NCBI GenBank assembly: GCA_934655875.1
Contig: CAKUHB010000021.1
Coordinates: 1-45,988 of the forward strand
Direction: 5' to 3'
DNA: 45,988 nucleotides
Source of the DNA: an uncultured Oscillospiraceae bacterium
GTDB lineage: Bacteria; Bacillota; Clostridia; Oscillospirales; Oscillospiraceae
Shown here: piece by piece, positions 1 through 6,967 of the stretch
Numbering within the stretch: the stretch's first letter is position 1
Layout: each line of letters starts with the position of its first letter
The notes under the pieces: model-generated
What the model was told of the DNA's origin: nothing
Seen by the model: only the letters and a program-made list of their open reading frames with translations
Databases searched by the model: none
Position numbers and translations under genes: made by a program

Positions 1-16
1 TTGTCAAGAACTTTTT
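1..16 (-). promoter_or_regulatory. Partial stable-RNA-type promoter (-35 box) reading off the left edge
   Basis: On the minus strand a TTGACA box at 7-2 is preceded by AAAAAGTTC, giving the string AAAAAGTTCTTGACA. The identical 15-mer forms the -35 region of the tRNA promoter at 25231-25245. The -10 would lie beyond the window. The match to the tRNA promoter suggests, by inference, that a tRNA or rRNA operon lies immediately to the left. Confidence 0.45.
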
Positions 17-82
17 TCGACTTTTTTCAGCCGGCTTTCTTGACGCCCCTCCAAAGTACCGCGCTCTTCAGAACGCTTTGCT

Positions 83-111
83 ATGATAACAAAAACTGAT
101 GGAAATGTCAA
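83..111 (-). promoter_or_regulatory. Sigma-A promoter, leftward
   Basis: TTGACA at 111-106, a spacer of exactly 17 nt and TATCAT at 88-83 on the minus strand. It points to the left edge and lies upstream of the second promoter-like box at 7-2, so the gene off the left edge probably has tandem promoters. Nothing coding is visible between this promoter and position 1, nor between it and the hpf terminator at 221. Confidence 0.6.
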
Positions 112-220
112 CAAGAACTTATGTCAAATAGTGCACAAAATAGCCTGCCCTGTTTTTGTGCCATTTAGCCATAAGTACCATGCATGCCGGCATTTACCTG
201 TCTTAATCCCCTTTCACACC

Positions 221-248
221 AAAAACGGACGCCCTTGCAGGCGTCCGT
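221..248 (-). terminator. Rho-independent terminator of hpf
   Basis: A 9-bp perfect stem (225-233 with 240-248) and 6-nt loop, followed in the minus direction by five T residues (complement of 221-225). It lies 16 nt past the hpf stop codon. Confidence 0.85.
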
Positions 249-264
249 CGTTTATCAAACCCTA

Positions 265-804
265 TTAAGCTTCGTCCTCAATCAGGCCGTAGCCGCCGTC
301 GGTTCTCTTGTACACAACCGCAAACGCGCCGTCGTTGTCTTCATCGCGGAAAGCAAAGAACGTGTGCTCCAGCAGGTTCATCTGCAGGATGGCCTCTTCG
401 CGGGTCATCGGCTTCATGTTGAACTTCTTGGTTCTCACGAGCTCGAAGGTGCCCTCTTCGGGTTCATCGGGTGCGAACGAGGTCTCGTCCGGCGTGCGCA
501 CAAATGCATCCTGACGCAGGCGTCTTGCGAGTCTGGTCTTGTTCTTGCGGATCTGGCGCTCGATGGTCGCCACAGCCGCATCAATGGACGCAAACATGTC
601 GGACGTGCTTTCACTGGCGCGGAAGTAGGTGTTGGCTGCGTGAACCGTAATTTCGACGTTGTTGCGGTTCTTTTCTACGCTGAAGGTGACAAGAGCGTCG
701 GCGTCGCTGCCGAAAAAGCGTTCGAGCTTCATGACTTTCTTTTCTGCGTACTTATGAACGTTTTCAGGCAGGGTGACTTTCTTTTCGGTGTACTGGAATC
801 TCAT
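265..804 (-). CDS. hpf: Ribosome hibernation promoting factor, long form
   Basis: This 179-residue protein matches the long HPF (YvyD-type) family, which binds the decoding region of the 30S subunit and dimerises ribosomes into 100S particles in slow growth. The N-terminal S30AE domain begins MRFQYTEKKV and carries VEKNRNNVEITVHA. The C-terminal dimerisation domain begins near FNMKPMTREEAI and includes MNLLEHTFFAFRDEDN. The open frame extends upstream to 888, but the ATG at 804 is chosen because it has AAAGGAGC 8 nt before it and starts the conserved domain. A good promoter (888-860) and a strong terminator (221-248) make it a single-gene unit. Confidence 0.95.
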   Translation of the reverse strand: MRFQYTEKKVTLPENVHKYAEKKVMKLERFFGSDADALVTFSVEKNRNNVEITVHAANTYFRASESTSDMFASIDAAVATIERQIRKNKTRLARRLRQDAFVRTPDETSFAPDEPEEGTFELVRTKKFNMKPMTREEAILQMNLLEHTFFAFRDEDNDGAFAVVYKRTDGGYGLIEDEA

Positions 805-859
805 AGTTACCGCTCCTTTCGTGATGCCTAACTTCCAAGGGATCTCTCCCTGTGATGTT

Positions 860-888
860 AGTATAGCACATCTTCCGTCAAATTGCAA
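860..888 (-). promoter_or_regulatory. hpf promoter
   Basis: TTGCAA at 888-883, 17-nt spacer and TATACT at 865-860 on the minus strand, about 55 nt upstream of the hpf start. The leader contains a short hairpin (AGGGA-gaga-TCCCT). No stress-sigma consensus was recognised. Confidence 0.65.
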
Positions 889-936
889 TGTTGAGCTCGC
901 GCCGCACGCGTAAACATTGTATGAACGGACGGAGAC

Positions 937-1161
937 TCAGTCCGTGCCGGAGAATGCGTCCATCAGTGCCTGCATGCTCAGGCCGAAATAGCGTGCGAGC
1001 GTCATGAGGTTGCGCGTGCTGATCGCCCGCTCGCGGCCGGTCATGATCTTGCGCAGGATCCCGGCGTCGATGCCCGTCTGCCGCGACAGCTCCGCCGCGG
1101 TCAGCTGCCGCGTCTGCATCCACGCAGACAGAACCGGCGCAGCCTTCTCAAACGTCCGCAT
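937..1161 (-). CDS. Small XRE-family helix-turn-helix protein
   Basis: A 74-residue protein that is nearly all one Cro/C1-type helix-turn-helix: TAAELSRQTGIDAGILRKIM (residues 21-40) fits the helix 2-turn-helix 3 pattern, followed by TRNLMTLARYFG typical of helix 4-5. The ATG at 1161 overlaps the end of the DUF4364 gene by 14 nt, so the two are translationally coupled. A longer frame starting at 1230 adds a basic stretch inside the upstream gene that is unlikely to be real. It is probably a DNA-binding partner or regulator; its target is unknown. Confidence 0.75.
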   Translation of the reverse strand: MRTFEKAAPVLSAWMQTRQLTAAELSRQTGIDAGILRKIMTGRERAISTRNLMTLARYFGLSMQALMDAFSGTD

Positions 1162-1696
1162 GCTCCGTCTGCGCCCCTTCCAGCAGCTGTCTGAGGAGCA
1201 TCTGATAGATCGTATCGGCCTGCTGCTCATACGCGCGGCAGAGCGCCCGCGCCTGCGACAGCGTCGGCGCCGACAGCTCCAGCTTCATGAGACTGCCCGC
1301 TTCGTCAAACAGGCGCAGCTCCGCCGTATAGTCGCCGGCTTCCTCCTTGCGGATCTTCGTCTCGATCAGACCCTTGCGCTGCATCTGGGTGTTATACCGC
1401 TGCACCGCGCTCAGTGCGCGCTGCATCACCGGGTACGCGATGGCGTCGCAGGTGACCTCCTCGTGCTCCCGGCCCTTGTCCGTGATCAGGTACGTATCGT
1501 CCGGCAGCTTTTGCAGATGGCCGCTGCGGACCATATCCGGCACCGCGACGCTGACGTCAAAATAGCTCAGCTTATCGTCCTGGTAGCAAAGCTCATAGAT
1601 CTTCTGCAATGTCACCGGGTAGGACAGCTTCGACATCACGAACAGGATCAGCACCTTGACGTCCAGCATATCCTGAATAAATCCATGCTGTTCCAC
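1148..1696 (-). CDS. DUF4364 family protein, winged-helix-like regulator
   Basis: This 182-residue protein matches the DUF4364 family, common in Clostridia and thought to have a winged-helix fold. The N-terminal part (DVKVLILFVMSKLSYPVTLQ) resembles a wHTH start, and 'YLITDKGREHEEVT' resembles a wing. The start is GTG at 1696, supported by GAGGTGA 5 nt upstream. It is followed by, and overlaps, a small XRE-type protein. Its promoter carries a perfect 16-bp palindrome across the -10 (1723-1738), which suggests auto- or cross-repression; that is inference. Function of the family is not established. Confidence 0.8.
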   Translation of the reverse strand: MEQHGFIQDMLDVKVLILFVMSKLSYPVTLQKIYELCYQDDKLSYFDVSVAVPDMVRSGHLQKLPDDTYLITDKGREHEEVTCDAIAYPVMQRALSAVQRYNTQMQRKGLIETKIRKEEAGDYTAELRLFDEAGSLMKLELSAPTLSQARALCRAYEQQADTIYQMLLRQLLEGAQTEHADV

Positions 1697-1722
1697 GCTC
1701 TCACCTCACAGGAAAACATTAC

Positions 1723-1763
1723 TACTGTGTACACAGTATAGCAAAAAAGTCCCGGAAACACAA
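1723..1763 (-). promoter_or_regulatory. DUF4364 promoter with overlapping 16-bp palindromic operator
   Basis: TTGTGT (1763-1758), 17-nt spacer and TATACT (1740-1735) on the minus strand. The perfect palindrome tactgtgtacacagta spans 1723-1738, so it covers the -10 and the transcription start, the usual place for a repressor site. Confidence 0.6.
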
Positions 1764-1855
1764 GCCCTTTCCGGCCTTTGCCAACTGCGAGGAAGGATTT
1801 ACCGCTTGTTTTTGTGCGGAAATGGGCGTAAAACGAAGCAGAAGGAGGTATTACC

Positions 1856-2506
1856 ATGAAAAGAAAAATCCACGCATTACTCCTTGCGCTGCTGCTTGTT
1901 TTTTCCGCAGCGCTGACCGCGGGCGCCGCCGGTTATTCCGGCAGCTGCCGGCCGGGCTGCCGCTTCTGGCAGCTGATCTGCACGCGCGATCCCGGCCTTT
2001 GCCAGCCGCCCGCATCCTGCACGCCGTCGCAGCCGGAGACCCCGGAGCAGCCTTCGCAGCCCGAGGAACCGGATGCGCCGGAGACGCCGTCCGAACCGGA
2101 CACGCCCGCGCAGCCGGACGGCAGCGCTTCCGTCCTGGCCTATGAGCAGGAGGTCGTCACGCTCGTGAACGCAGAGCGCGCGAAATACGGACTTTCCGCC
2201 CTGACGCTCGACGCCGCGCTCTGCGGCTACGCCCGTTTGAAATCGCAGGACATGCACGACCAGGGATACTTCTCCCACGCAAGCCCGAGCTATGGCTCCC
2301 CGTTTGATATGATGCGCAGCTTCGGCATTTCCTATCAGTACGCCGGAGAAAACATCGCCATGGGCTATTCCTCGCCCGCCGCCGTTGTGAACGCCTGGAT
2401 GAACTCCGAGGGACACCGCGCGAATATTCTCTCCGCGAACTACACCTCGATCGGCGTCGGCTATGTGGCGGACGGCGGATACTGGACGCAGTGGTTCATC
2501 GGCTGA
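1856..2506 (+). CDS. Secreted CAP-domain (SCP/YkwD-like) protein
   Basis: A 216-residue exported protein. Residues 1-24 are a signal peptide (KRK, hydrophobic LLLALLLVF core, AGAAG cleavage region). Residues about 50-92 are a Pro/Glu/Thr-rich linker (PSQPETPEQPSQPEEP), and residues about 95-216 are a CAP domain with 'LVNAERAKYGLSAL', FSHASPSYGSPFDMM, GENIAMG and 'NILSANYTSIGVGY'. This is the layout of B. subtilis YkwD-like proteins, often found in sporeformers; their activity is not settled. The ATG has AGGAGGT 8 nt upstream. A weak promoter (TTGTTT 1806-1811, 17 nt, TAAAAC 1829-1834) precedes it and a strong terminator follows. Confidence 0.9.
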   Translation: MKRKIHALLLALLLVFSAALTAGAAGYSGSCRPGCRFWQLICTRDPGLCQPPASCTPSQPETPEQPSQPEEPDAPETPSEPDTPAQPDGSASVLAYEQEVVTLVNAERAKYGLSALTLDAALCGYARLKSQDMHDQGYFSHASPSYGSPFDMMRSFGISYQYAGENIAMGYSSPAAVVNAWMNSEGHRANILSANYTSIGVGYVADGGYWTQWFIG

Positions 2507-2559
2507 CCGGACTGTACCTCTGTACAGATACATAGAAAAAGCCGTGATAGATCCCTTTG

Positions 2560-2587
2560 CCCCTGCCATCCGGCAGGGGTCTTTTTC
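2560..2587 (+). terminator. Terminator after the CAP gene
   Basis: An 8-bp GC-rich stem (2560-2567 with 2572-2579), 4-nt loop, followed by tcttttt. It separates the CAP gene from dpaA. Confidence 0.85.
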
Positions 2588-2651
2588 TGCCCGTTTTCAT
2601 GCGCCGCCGGGCGCGGCGCTGCATAGAATGAAGCGGAAAGAAGGGATATTC

Positions 2652-3494
2652 TTGACGACTGCTTTTTCGGTCCTCGGCGGCGACACGCGGCAGACCTGTC
2701 TGGTGCGTCAGCTCCGCGCGGCCGGGTATTATGTGTCTGCGTTCCGCGTCCCGGAGGTAGAGGACACATCGCCCGATCTGACTGCCTGCGTCCTGCCGGC
2801 GGACGCGATCATTCTGCCCATGCCGGCACTGCGCGGGCCGGACAATATCCGTGCGTCCGGCCCGGCTCTGCATCTGGGCGAGGTTCTGGACGCGGCGCTG
2901 CCCGGGACGTGGCTGTGCGGCGGGATGCTCGATCTGGCCGTGACCGCCGCGCGCAGACGTGGGCTGCGCGTGTTTGACTATGCAAAGGACGAAGCGCTCG
3001 CCCTGCAAAACGCGGAGCTGACTGCGGAGGGCGCGCTTCCCATTCTGATGGAGCGCCTGCCGCGGCCGCTCGCCGGCAGCCGGATCCTGATCGCAGGCTT
3101 CGGCCGCATCGGAAAGCTCCTTGCGCGGAAGCTCGCCGCCTGCGGCGCGGAGGTCACCGTTTCCGCGCGCAAGGCATCCGATCTTGCATTGGCCAATCTT
3201 CTTGGCTATCACCGGGAAAAGACCGGTGTCTGGCGTGGTGGGCTCTCCGGCTTTGACGCGATCGTCAATACCGTGCCGTCCGCCGTCTTTTCCGCGGCAC
3301 GGCTGCCGGAGCTCCGACAGGACACCGTGCTGCTCGAGCTTGCCAGTCTTCCCGGCGGCTTCTGTGACGCCGCGCAGGCGCACCCCGGGTATCTCGCCGC
3401 ACGCGGGCTGCCGGGCCGCTATGCGCCGGACGCGGCGGCCGCCATCATCCGTGACGCCATCTTCCGGACGCTTTCCTTGGAGGGATCCTCATGA
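2652..3494 (+). CDS. dpaA: Dipicolinate synthase subunit A
   Basis: DpaA (SpoVFA), with DpaB, converts dihydrodipicolinate to dipicolinic acid in the mother cell; the product loads the spore core. The 280-residue protein starts with the family's SVLGGDTRQ motif and carries a Rossmann site IAGFGRIGKLLARKLAACGA near residues 147-166, followed by VSARKASDLA. The frame is open back to 2463, but that passes through the upstream terminator. TTG at 2652 is chosen because AGAAGGG lies 7 nt before it; an ATG at 2628 lacks a ribosome site. CATAGAAT at 2622-2629 resembles a mother-cell sigma -10, but no convincing -35 was found. dpaB follows with a 4-nt overlap. Confidence 0.9.
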   Translation: MTTAFSVLGGDTRQTCLVRQLRAAGYYVSAFRVPEVEDTSPDLTACVLPADAIILPMPALRGPDNIRASGPALHLGEVLDAALPGTWLCGGMLDLAVTAARRRGLRVFDYAKDEALALQNAELTAEGALPILMERLPRPLAGSRILIAGFGRIGKLLARKLAACGAEVTVSARKASDLALANLLGYHREKTGVWRGGLSGFDAIVNTVPSAVFSAARLPELRQDTVLLELASLPGGFCDAAQAHPGYLAARGLPGRYAPDAAAAIIRDAIFRTLSLEGSS

Positions 3495-4069
3495 AACCGA
3501 TCACGCTGGGGCTTGCCATGTGCGGCTCCTTCTGCACGTATGCACGCGTCCTCGACGCGTTCCGCGCGCTGGCAGATACGCAGCGCTGCGCGCTCATCCC
3601 GATCATGTCGCAGGCCAGCTACGAAACCGACAGCCGTTTCGGCTCCGCCGGCGCTTTCCGCGCGCAGCTGGAGGAGCTCTGCGGGCATGAAATCATCCAT
3701 ACGATCGAGGGTGCCGAGCCGATCGGCCCCAAAAAGCTTCTTGACGCGCTCATTATCGCGCCCTGCACCGGCAACACGCTTGCCAAGCTCGCTGCCGGGA
3801 TCGCCGACGGCCCGGTCACGCTTGCGGCCAAGGCACATCTGCGCAACGAGCGCCCCATCGTCCTCGCCGTATCGACAAACGACGGTCTGGCCGGGAACGC
3901 GGCCAATCTCGGGACGCTCCTGAATCGCCGTGGCTATTACTTCGTCCCCTTCGGGCAGGACAGCGCGTTCAAAAAGCCGCGCTCGCTCGTCGCAGACTTT
4001 ACAAAACTGCCGGAGACCGTGGACGCCGCTCTGCGCGGCGAACAGCTCCAGCCGATGCTGTACGCATAA
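3491..4069 (+). CDS. dpaB: Dipicolinate synthase subunit B
   Basis: DpaB (SpoVFB) is the flavoprotein-like subunit of dipicolinate synthase. The 192-residue protein has the expected N-terminal GLAMCGSFCTYARV, MSQASYETDSRFG, the phosphopantothenoylcysteine-decarboxylase-like ALIIAPCTGNTLAKLAAGIA and the C-terminal YYFVPFGQDSAFKKPRSLVA. Length is typical. The start overlaps the dpaA stop (ATGA), with GGAGGG 5 nt upstream inside dpaA, so the pair is coupled. The presence of both subunits is direct evidence that the host can form endospores. Transcription runs into a hairpin shared with the convergent fucU gene. Confidence 0.93.
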   Translation: MKPITLGLAMCGSFCTYARVLDAFRALADTQRCALIPIMSQASYETDSRFGSAGAFRAQLEELCGHEIIHTIEGAEPIGPKKLLDALIIAPCTGNTLAKLAAGIADGPVTLAAKAHLRNERPIVLAVSTNDGLAGNAANLGTLLNRRGYYFVPFGQDSAFKKPRSLVADFTKLPETVDAALRGEQLQPMLYA

Positions 4070-4072
4070 CGC

Positions 4073-4106
4073 AAAAAATGTCCGGCACGCCATCGCGGCG
4101 TGCCGG
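4073..4106 (-). terminator. fucU terminator between convergent genes
   Basis: A 10-bp perfect stem (4082-4091 with 4097-4106), loop atcgc, then six T residues in the minus direction. In the plus direction only gctta follows, so it serves fucU best and dpaB weakly. Confidence 0.75.
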
Positions 4107-4122
4107 GCTTACATATATTATA

Positions 4123-4569
4123 TTATTTCACAACGCCCTTCTGCAGGATGATATTGGCGTAGACTGCCTTCTCACCGGACTGCAGGATGCAGTAGGTCTT
4201 GCGGGCTTCGTCGTAGAACGCGAAACGCTCGACGCTGCCGAAGGCTTTTTCCCCTCTGGCGTCGTACTTGGCGACGATCTTCTTATACTCGTCCCAGATG
4301 GGCACCTCCATGCCCTTGTCCTTTTCCGCGACCTGCATGATCTGCACGGGATGCTCGACATACTCGTCCAGCGGGATGACCTGCAAAATTGCGTCAAGCA
4401 GTTCCGGGACGCCGTGGCCGTCCGCGCGCACGAGGACGCAGTTGTTCGGCTTTGCCATCGACGCGCCCGGGAAATTGCCGTCGCCGATGCAGATGCGGTC
4501 GCCGTGGCCCATTTCACACAGGACCTTCAGAAGCTCCGGGGACAGAATGGCGGGAATGTTCTTTAACAT
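4123..4569 (-). CDS. fucU: L-fucose mutarotase (RbsD/FucU family)
   Basis: FucU interconverts the anomers of L-fucose so that FucI gets its preferred form. The 148-residue protein starts MLKNIPAILSPELLKVLCEM and has the family's GHGDRICIGDGNFP block, with the conserved catalytic His in 'MGHGD' (residue 22), and the C-terminal signature 'EKAVYANIILQKGVVK'. AGGAGGT lies 9 nt before the ATG. It is divergent from fucA, sharing an intergenic region in which the two -10 boxes coincide. RbsD (ribose pyranase) is the alternative within the family; the adjacent fucI and fucA favour fucose. Confidence 0.9.
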   Translation of the reverse strand: MLKNIPAILSPELLKVLCEMGHGDRICIGDGNFPGASMAKPNNCVLVRADGHGVPELLDAILQVIPLDEYVEHPVQIMQVAEKDKGMEVPIWDEYKKIVAKYDARGEKAFGSVERFAFYDEARKTYCILQSGEKAVYANIILQKGVVK

Positions 4570-4600
4570 AGGTTTTTACCTCCTGTTTCCGCGCCGTCCA

Positions 4601-4652
4601 TTGACTTTGGGGCACGGAAGAAATAGAATACTATAAAATATTTTTTACGCAA
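4601..4652. promoter_or_regulatory. Divergent fucA/fucU promoters with coincident -10 boxes
   Basis: Plus strand: TTGACT 4601-4606, 17 nt, TAGAAT 4624-4629 for fucA. Minus strand: TTGCGT 4652-4647, 16 nt, TATTCT 4630-4625 for fucU. Five of six positions of the two -10 elements are the same base pairs, so polymerase can occupy only one promoter at a time. The minus-strand promoter is the less certain of the two. Confidence 0.6.
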
Positions 4653-4666
4653 AAAGGAGTATTTCC

Positions 4667-5230
4667 ATGGACTACGCACAGCATCTGGCAGAATTTGCCA
4701 ACATTCTGGAGCAGAAGCGTCTTGTCACCGGTCTCGAGGGCAACGCGTCTGTCATCAACCGTGAAACCGGTCTGACCTACATCACGCCCTCCGGCCGCAT
4801 GAAGCTGCTTTTGCAGCCGGACGACATCGCCGTAATGGACGCAGGCGGCAATCAGGTCGGCGGGAACGGCCGCCGTTCGAGCGAATACCTCCTGCACGAA
4901 GCCGTCTACCAGGCCCGCCCGGATATCAGCGCCATCGTTCACTGTCACTGCCCGTATCTGACGGCCTATGCCATCCGATATGAGGACTTCGTCGTGCCGG
5001 AGAACTGCTCGCTGCGCGCCGTCTTCCAGCGGTTTGTCTGCCTGCCCTACGGCAAGAACGGCACGCATGACATTCACCGCGGCATCGACAAGGCGCTGGA
5101 GCACAGCCCCATCTGCCTGCTGGGCGGCCATGGCGTCGTCTGCGCGGCAGCAAGCATGGAACGCTGCATCGGCCTGCTGGAAGCCGCGGAGGGCTTTGCC
5201 AAGACGCTTTTTCTGGCCAGCCACCACTGA
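4667..5230 (+). CDS. fucA: L-fuculose-1-phosphate aldolase (class II aldolase/adducin family)
   Basis: It cleaves L-fuculose 1-phosphate to DHAP and L-lactaldehyde in the cytoplasm. The 187-residue protein has the class II aldolase layout: GNASVIN near residue 26, YITPSGRMK near 38, the catalytic Glu region (SSEYLLHEAVY, E73) and three zinc histidines: H92 and H94 in IVHCHCPY and H155 in LLGGHGV. It is slightly shorter than the E. coli enzyme. AAAGGAG lies 8 nt before the ATG. It is the only plus-strand gene of the fucose block, with its own promoter and terminator, so it can be regulated apart from fucI. Other sugar-phosphate aldolases of the family cannot be ruled out from sequence alone, but context is strong. 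Confidence 0.87.
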   Translation: MDYAQHLAEFANILEQKRLVTGLEGNASVINRETGLTYITPSGRMKLLLQPDDIAVMDAGGNQVGGNGRRSSEYLLHEAVYQARPDISAIVHCHCPYLTAYAIRYEDFVVPENCSLRAVFQRFVCLPYGKNGTHDIHRGIDKALEHSPICLLGGHGVVCAAASMERCIGLLEAAEGFAKTLFLASHH

Positions 5231-5242
5231 ATTACTTCGATC

Positions 5243-5277
5243 TGCGCGCAGCGGGGTCCGCCCTGCGCGCATTTTTT
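5243..5277 (+). terminator. fucA terminator
   Basis: Perfect 9-bp stem tgcgcgcag/ctgcgcgca (5243-5251 with 5263-5271) followed by six T residues. Confidence 0.88.
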
Positions 5278-5278
5278 A

Positions 5279-6769
5279 TTACGCTCTGGTATGGAACGCT
5301 TCCTTCAGGCTGGGATAGAGCATCGCATAGCGCTTTTTTGTCAGCGCGTAGACAGCCTGCGTCTCCGGATTCGGCTCCACATCGCCGCAGGTCGAAATAT
5401 GGCTGCACGCTTCCTTCAGATCGCGGAACAGGCCGATGCCGACGCCGGCGGCAGCCGCCGCGCCGAGACTCGTGGCGCTGTCGGAGAACGTGGCCACGTC
5501 GCGCAGCGTCACGTTGCAGACGTCCGCCAGGATCTGCTTCCACAGCTGCGACTTTGCGCCGCCGCCGATGATGCGCAGCTCGCGGATCTCCTGCTGTTCC
5601 CGCATGACGTCCAGGATCTGGCTCAGCCCGCAGGCCGTGCCCTCCAGAACGGCGCGCAGGAAATGCTCCCGCTTGTGCGTCGTATCCATGCCGAAGAAAA
5701 CGCCCTGCGCCTGTGCGTCAAACACCGGCGAGCGTTCGCCCTCGAGATACGGCAGATAGATCAGCCCGCCCGCGCCTGCGGGCGCGCCGGACGCGACCGT
5801 GTCAAACGCGCGCGCGGATGCAACGTCAAAGACCTCCTGCGCCCACGTCACCGACCGGCCCGCGCACTGCTCCGTGCCGAACACGTTGCAGCCGTTGCCG
5901 TCGAGCGTGCAGATGTGGAAGACCCGGTGCTGCGGATCGATGAAGGGCGTTTCGATCAGGCCCGCGATCCACGCCGTTGTGCCGAGACTGAGATAGAAGT
6001 CGCCGCATGCCGCGACGCCCGCGCCGACATTCGAGCAGGCGCCGTCGCCGCCGCCGACCGACACCGGGATCCCGGCGCGAAGACCAAGGCAGCCCGCCGC
6101 TTCCTCCGACAGATATCCCGCGATCTCGCAGCTGGCGTGGATCTGCGGGAATTTCTCCACATCAACGCCGACGTTCCGGAACATTTCCGCGTCATACTGC
6201 CGTGTCCGGAGGTTCATGAGCAGGCCGTGGGATGCGTCGGAATAATCCGTCGTCTCCATCTTCCCGGTCAGCCGGTAGACCAGATAGTCCTTGGATTGCA
6301 GGATGCGCGCGGTGCGCGCGTAGATCTCCGGCTCATTTTCCTTCAGCCAGAGCGCCTTGCAGAGCGTGGACGCCGGCGAAAGCACGTTGCCGCAGATCTC
6401 GTAGAAATAATCACGGCCGAATTTTGCGCGCAGGCCGTTGGAAATGGACAGGGCGCGCGTGTCTGCGTGGATCATGGCCGGGCGCAGCGTCTGGCCGTCG
6501 CGATCCATCGGCAGGCAGCCGAGCATATGGCCGGAAATGCCGATGGCGTCCACGCGCTTGACCGACTCCGGCGAAAGCTCGCGCAGCATCATCATCGCGC
6601 GCACGGCGCTCATCCACCAGTCGGCTGCTTCCTGCTCGCAGCCGCCGTCCGGATAGTGGTGCGTCGGATAGGTGGCGGTCACGTTCCGGATAACGTTCAG
6701 GTTCTCGTCGACCAGCGAAGCCTTCAGCCCGCTGGTGCCGACATCAAATGCCAACAATGTACTGTGCAA
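5279..6769 (-). CDS. FGGY-family carbohydrate kinase, probable L-fuculokinase
   Basis: A 496-residue FGGY kinase, a typical length. The N-terminal lobe opens with LLAFDVGTSGLKASLVD (phosphate-binding loop); the hinge and second lobe contain 'VSVGGGDGACSNVGAG' (catalytic Asp region), YLSLGTTAW, LPYLEGERSPVFD and the C-terminal FGGY signature region LRIIGGGAKSQLWKQILADV. FGGY members phosphorylate xylulose, fuculose, rhamnulose and others; the motifs here are xylulokinase-like. Placement between fucA and fucI makes L-fuculose the likely substrate. The start is TTG at 6769 with GGAG 9 nt upstream, giving the family's normal N-terminus. A strong terminator separates it from fucI, so it may need its own promoter; none was convincing. 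Confidence 0.8.
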   Translation of the reverse strand: MHSTLLAFDVGTSGLKASLVDENLNVIRNVTATYPTHHYPDGGCEQEAADWWMSAVRAMMMLRELSPESVKRVDAIGISGHMLGCLPMDRDGQTLRPAMIHADTRALSISNGLRAKFGRDYFYEICGNVLSPASTLCKALWLKENEPEIYARTARILQSKDYLVYRLTGKMETTDYSDASHGLLMNLRTRQYDAEMFRNVGVDVEKFPQIHASCEIAGYLSEEAAGCLGLRAGIPVSVGGGDGACSNVGAGVAACGDFYLSLGTTAWIAGLIETPFIDPQHRVFHICTLDGNGCNVFGTEQCAGRSVTWAQEVFDVASARAFDTVASGAPAGAGGLIYLPYLEGERSPVFDAQAQGVFFGMDTTHKREHFLRAVLEGTACGLSQILDVMREQQEIRELRIIGGGAKSQLWKQILADVCNVTLRDVATFSDSATSLGAAAAAGVGIGLFRDLKEACSHISTCGDVEPNPETQAVYALTKKRYAMLYPSLKEAFHTRA

Positions 6770-6924
6770 CTTGAATCACTCCAAATATTGTATAGGACGG
6801 GGGCCGGGCCGCGCGGCATGCGCGCCCTCCCTGTTTTATTGTACAATACCGGCGGGGAAATGCAAAGGACTTTTTGCCCAATCTGCCCGAAAAAGAATCG
6901 TTATCCCTCTCACGCCGGCGGAGC

Positions 6925-6952
6925 AAAAAGGCGGGCATGCGCCCGCCTTTTT
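6925..6952. terminator. Bidirectional terminator between fucI and the kinase
   Basis: Stem ggcgggc (6930-6936) with gcccgcc (6941-6947), loop atgc, flanked by A5 and T5, so it is symmetrical. In the minus direction it lies 15 nt past the fucI stop. The 6770-6924 gap otherwise holds a 12-bp palindrome tattgtacaata at 6837-6848 and no gene. Confidence 0.85.
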
Positions 6953-6967
6953 GTATCAGCTCAGGAT

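Noticed and set aside
5279..6769. Naming the FGGY kinase xylulokinase from its motifs
   Set aside because: FGGY motifs do not fix the sugar, and there is no xylose isomerase; the neighbouring genes indicate fuculose, so no symbol is given.
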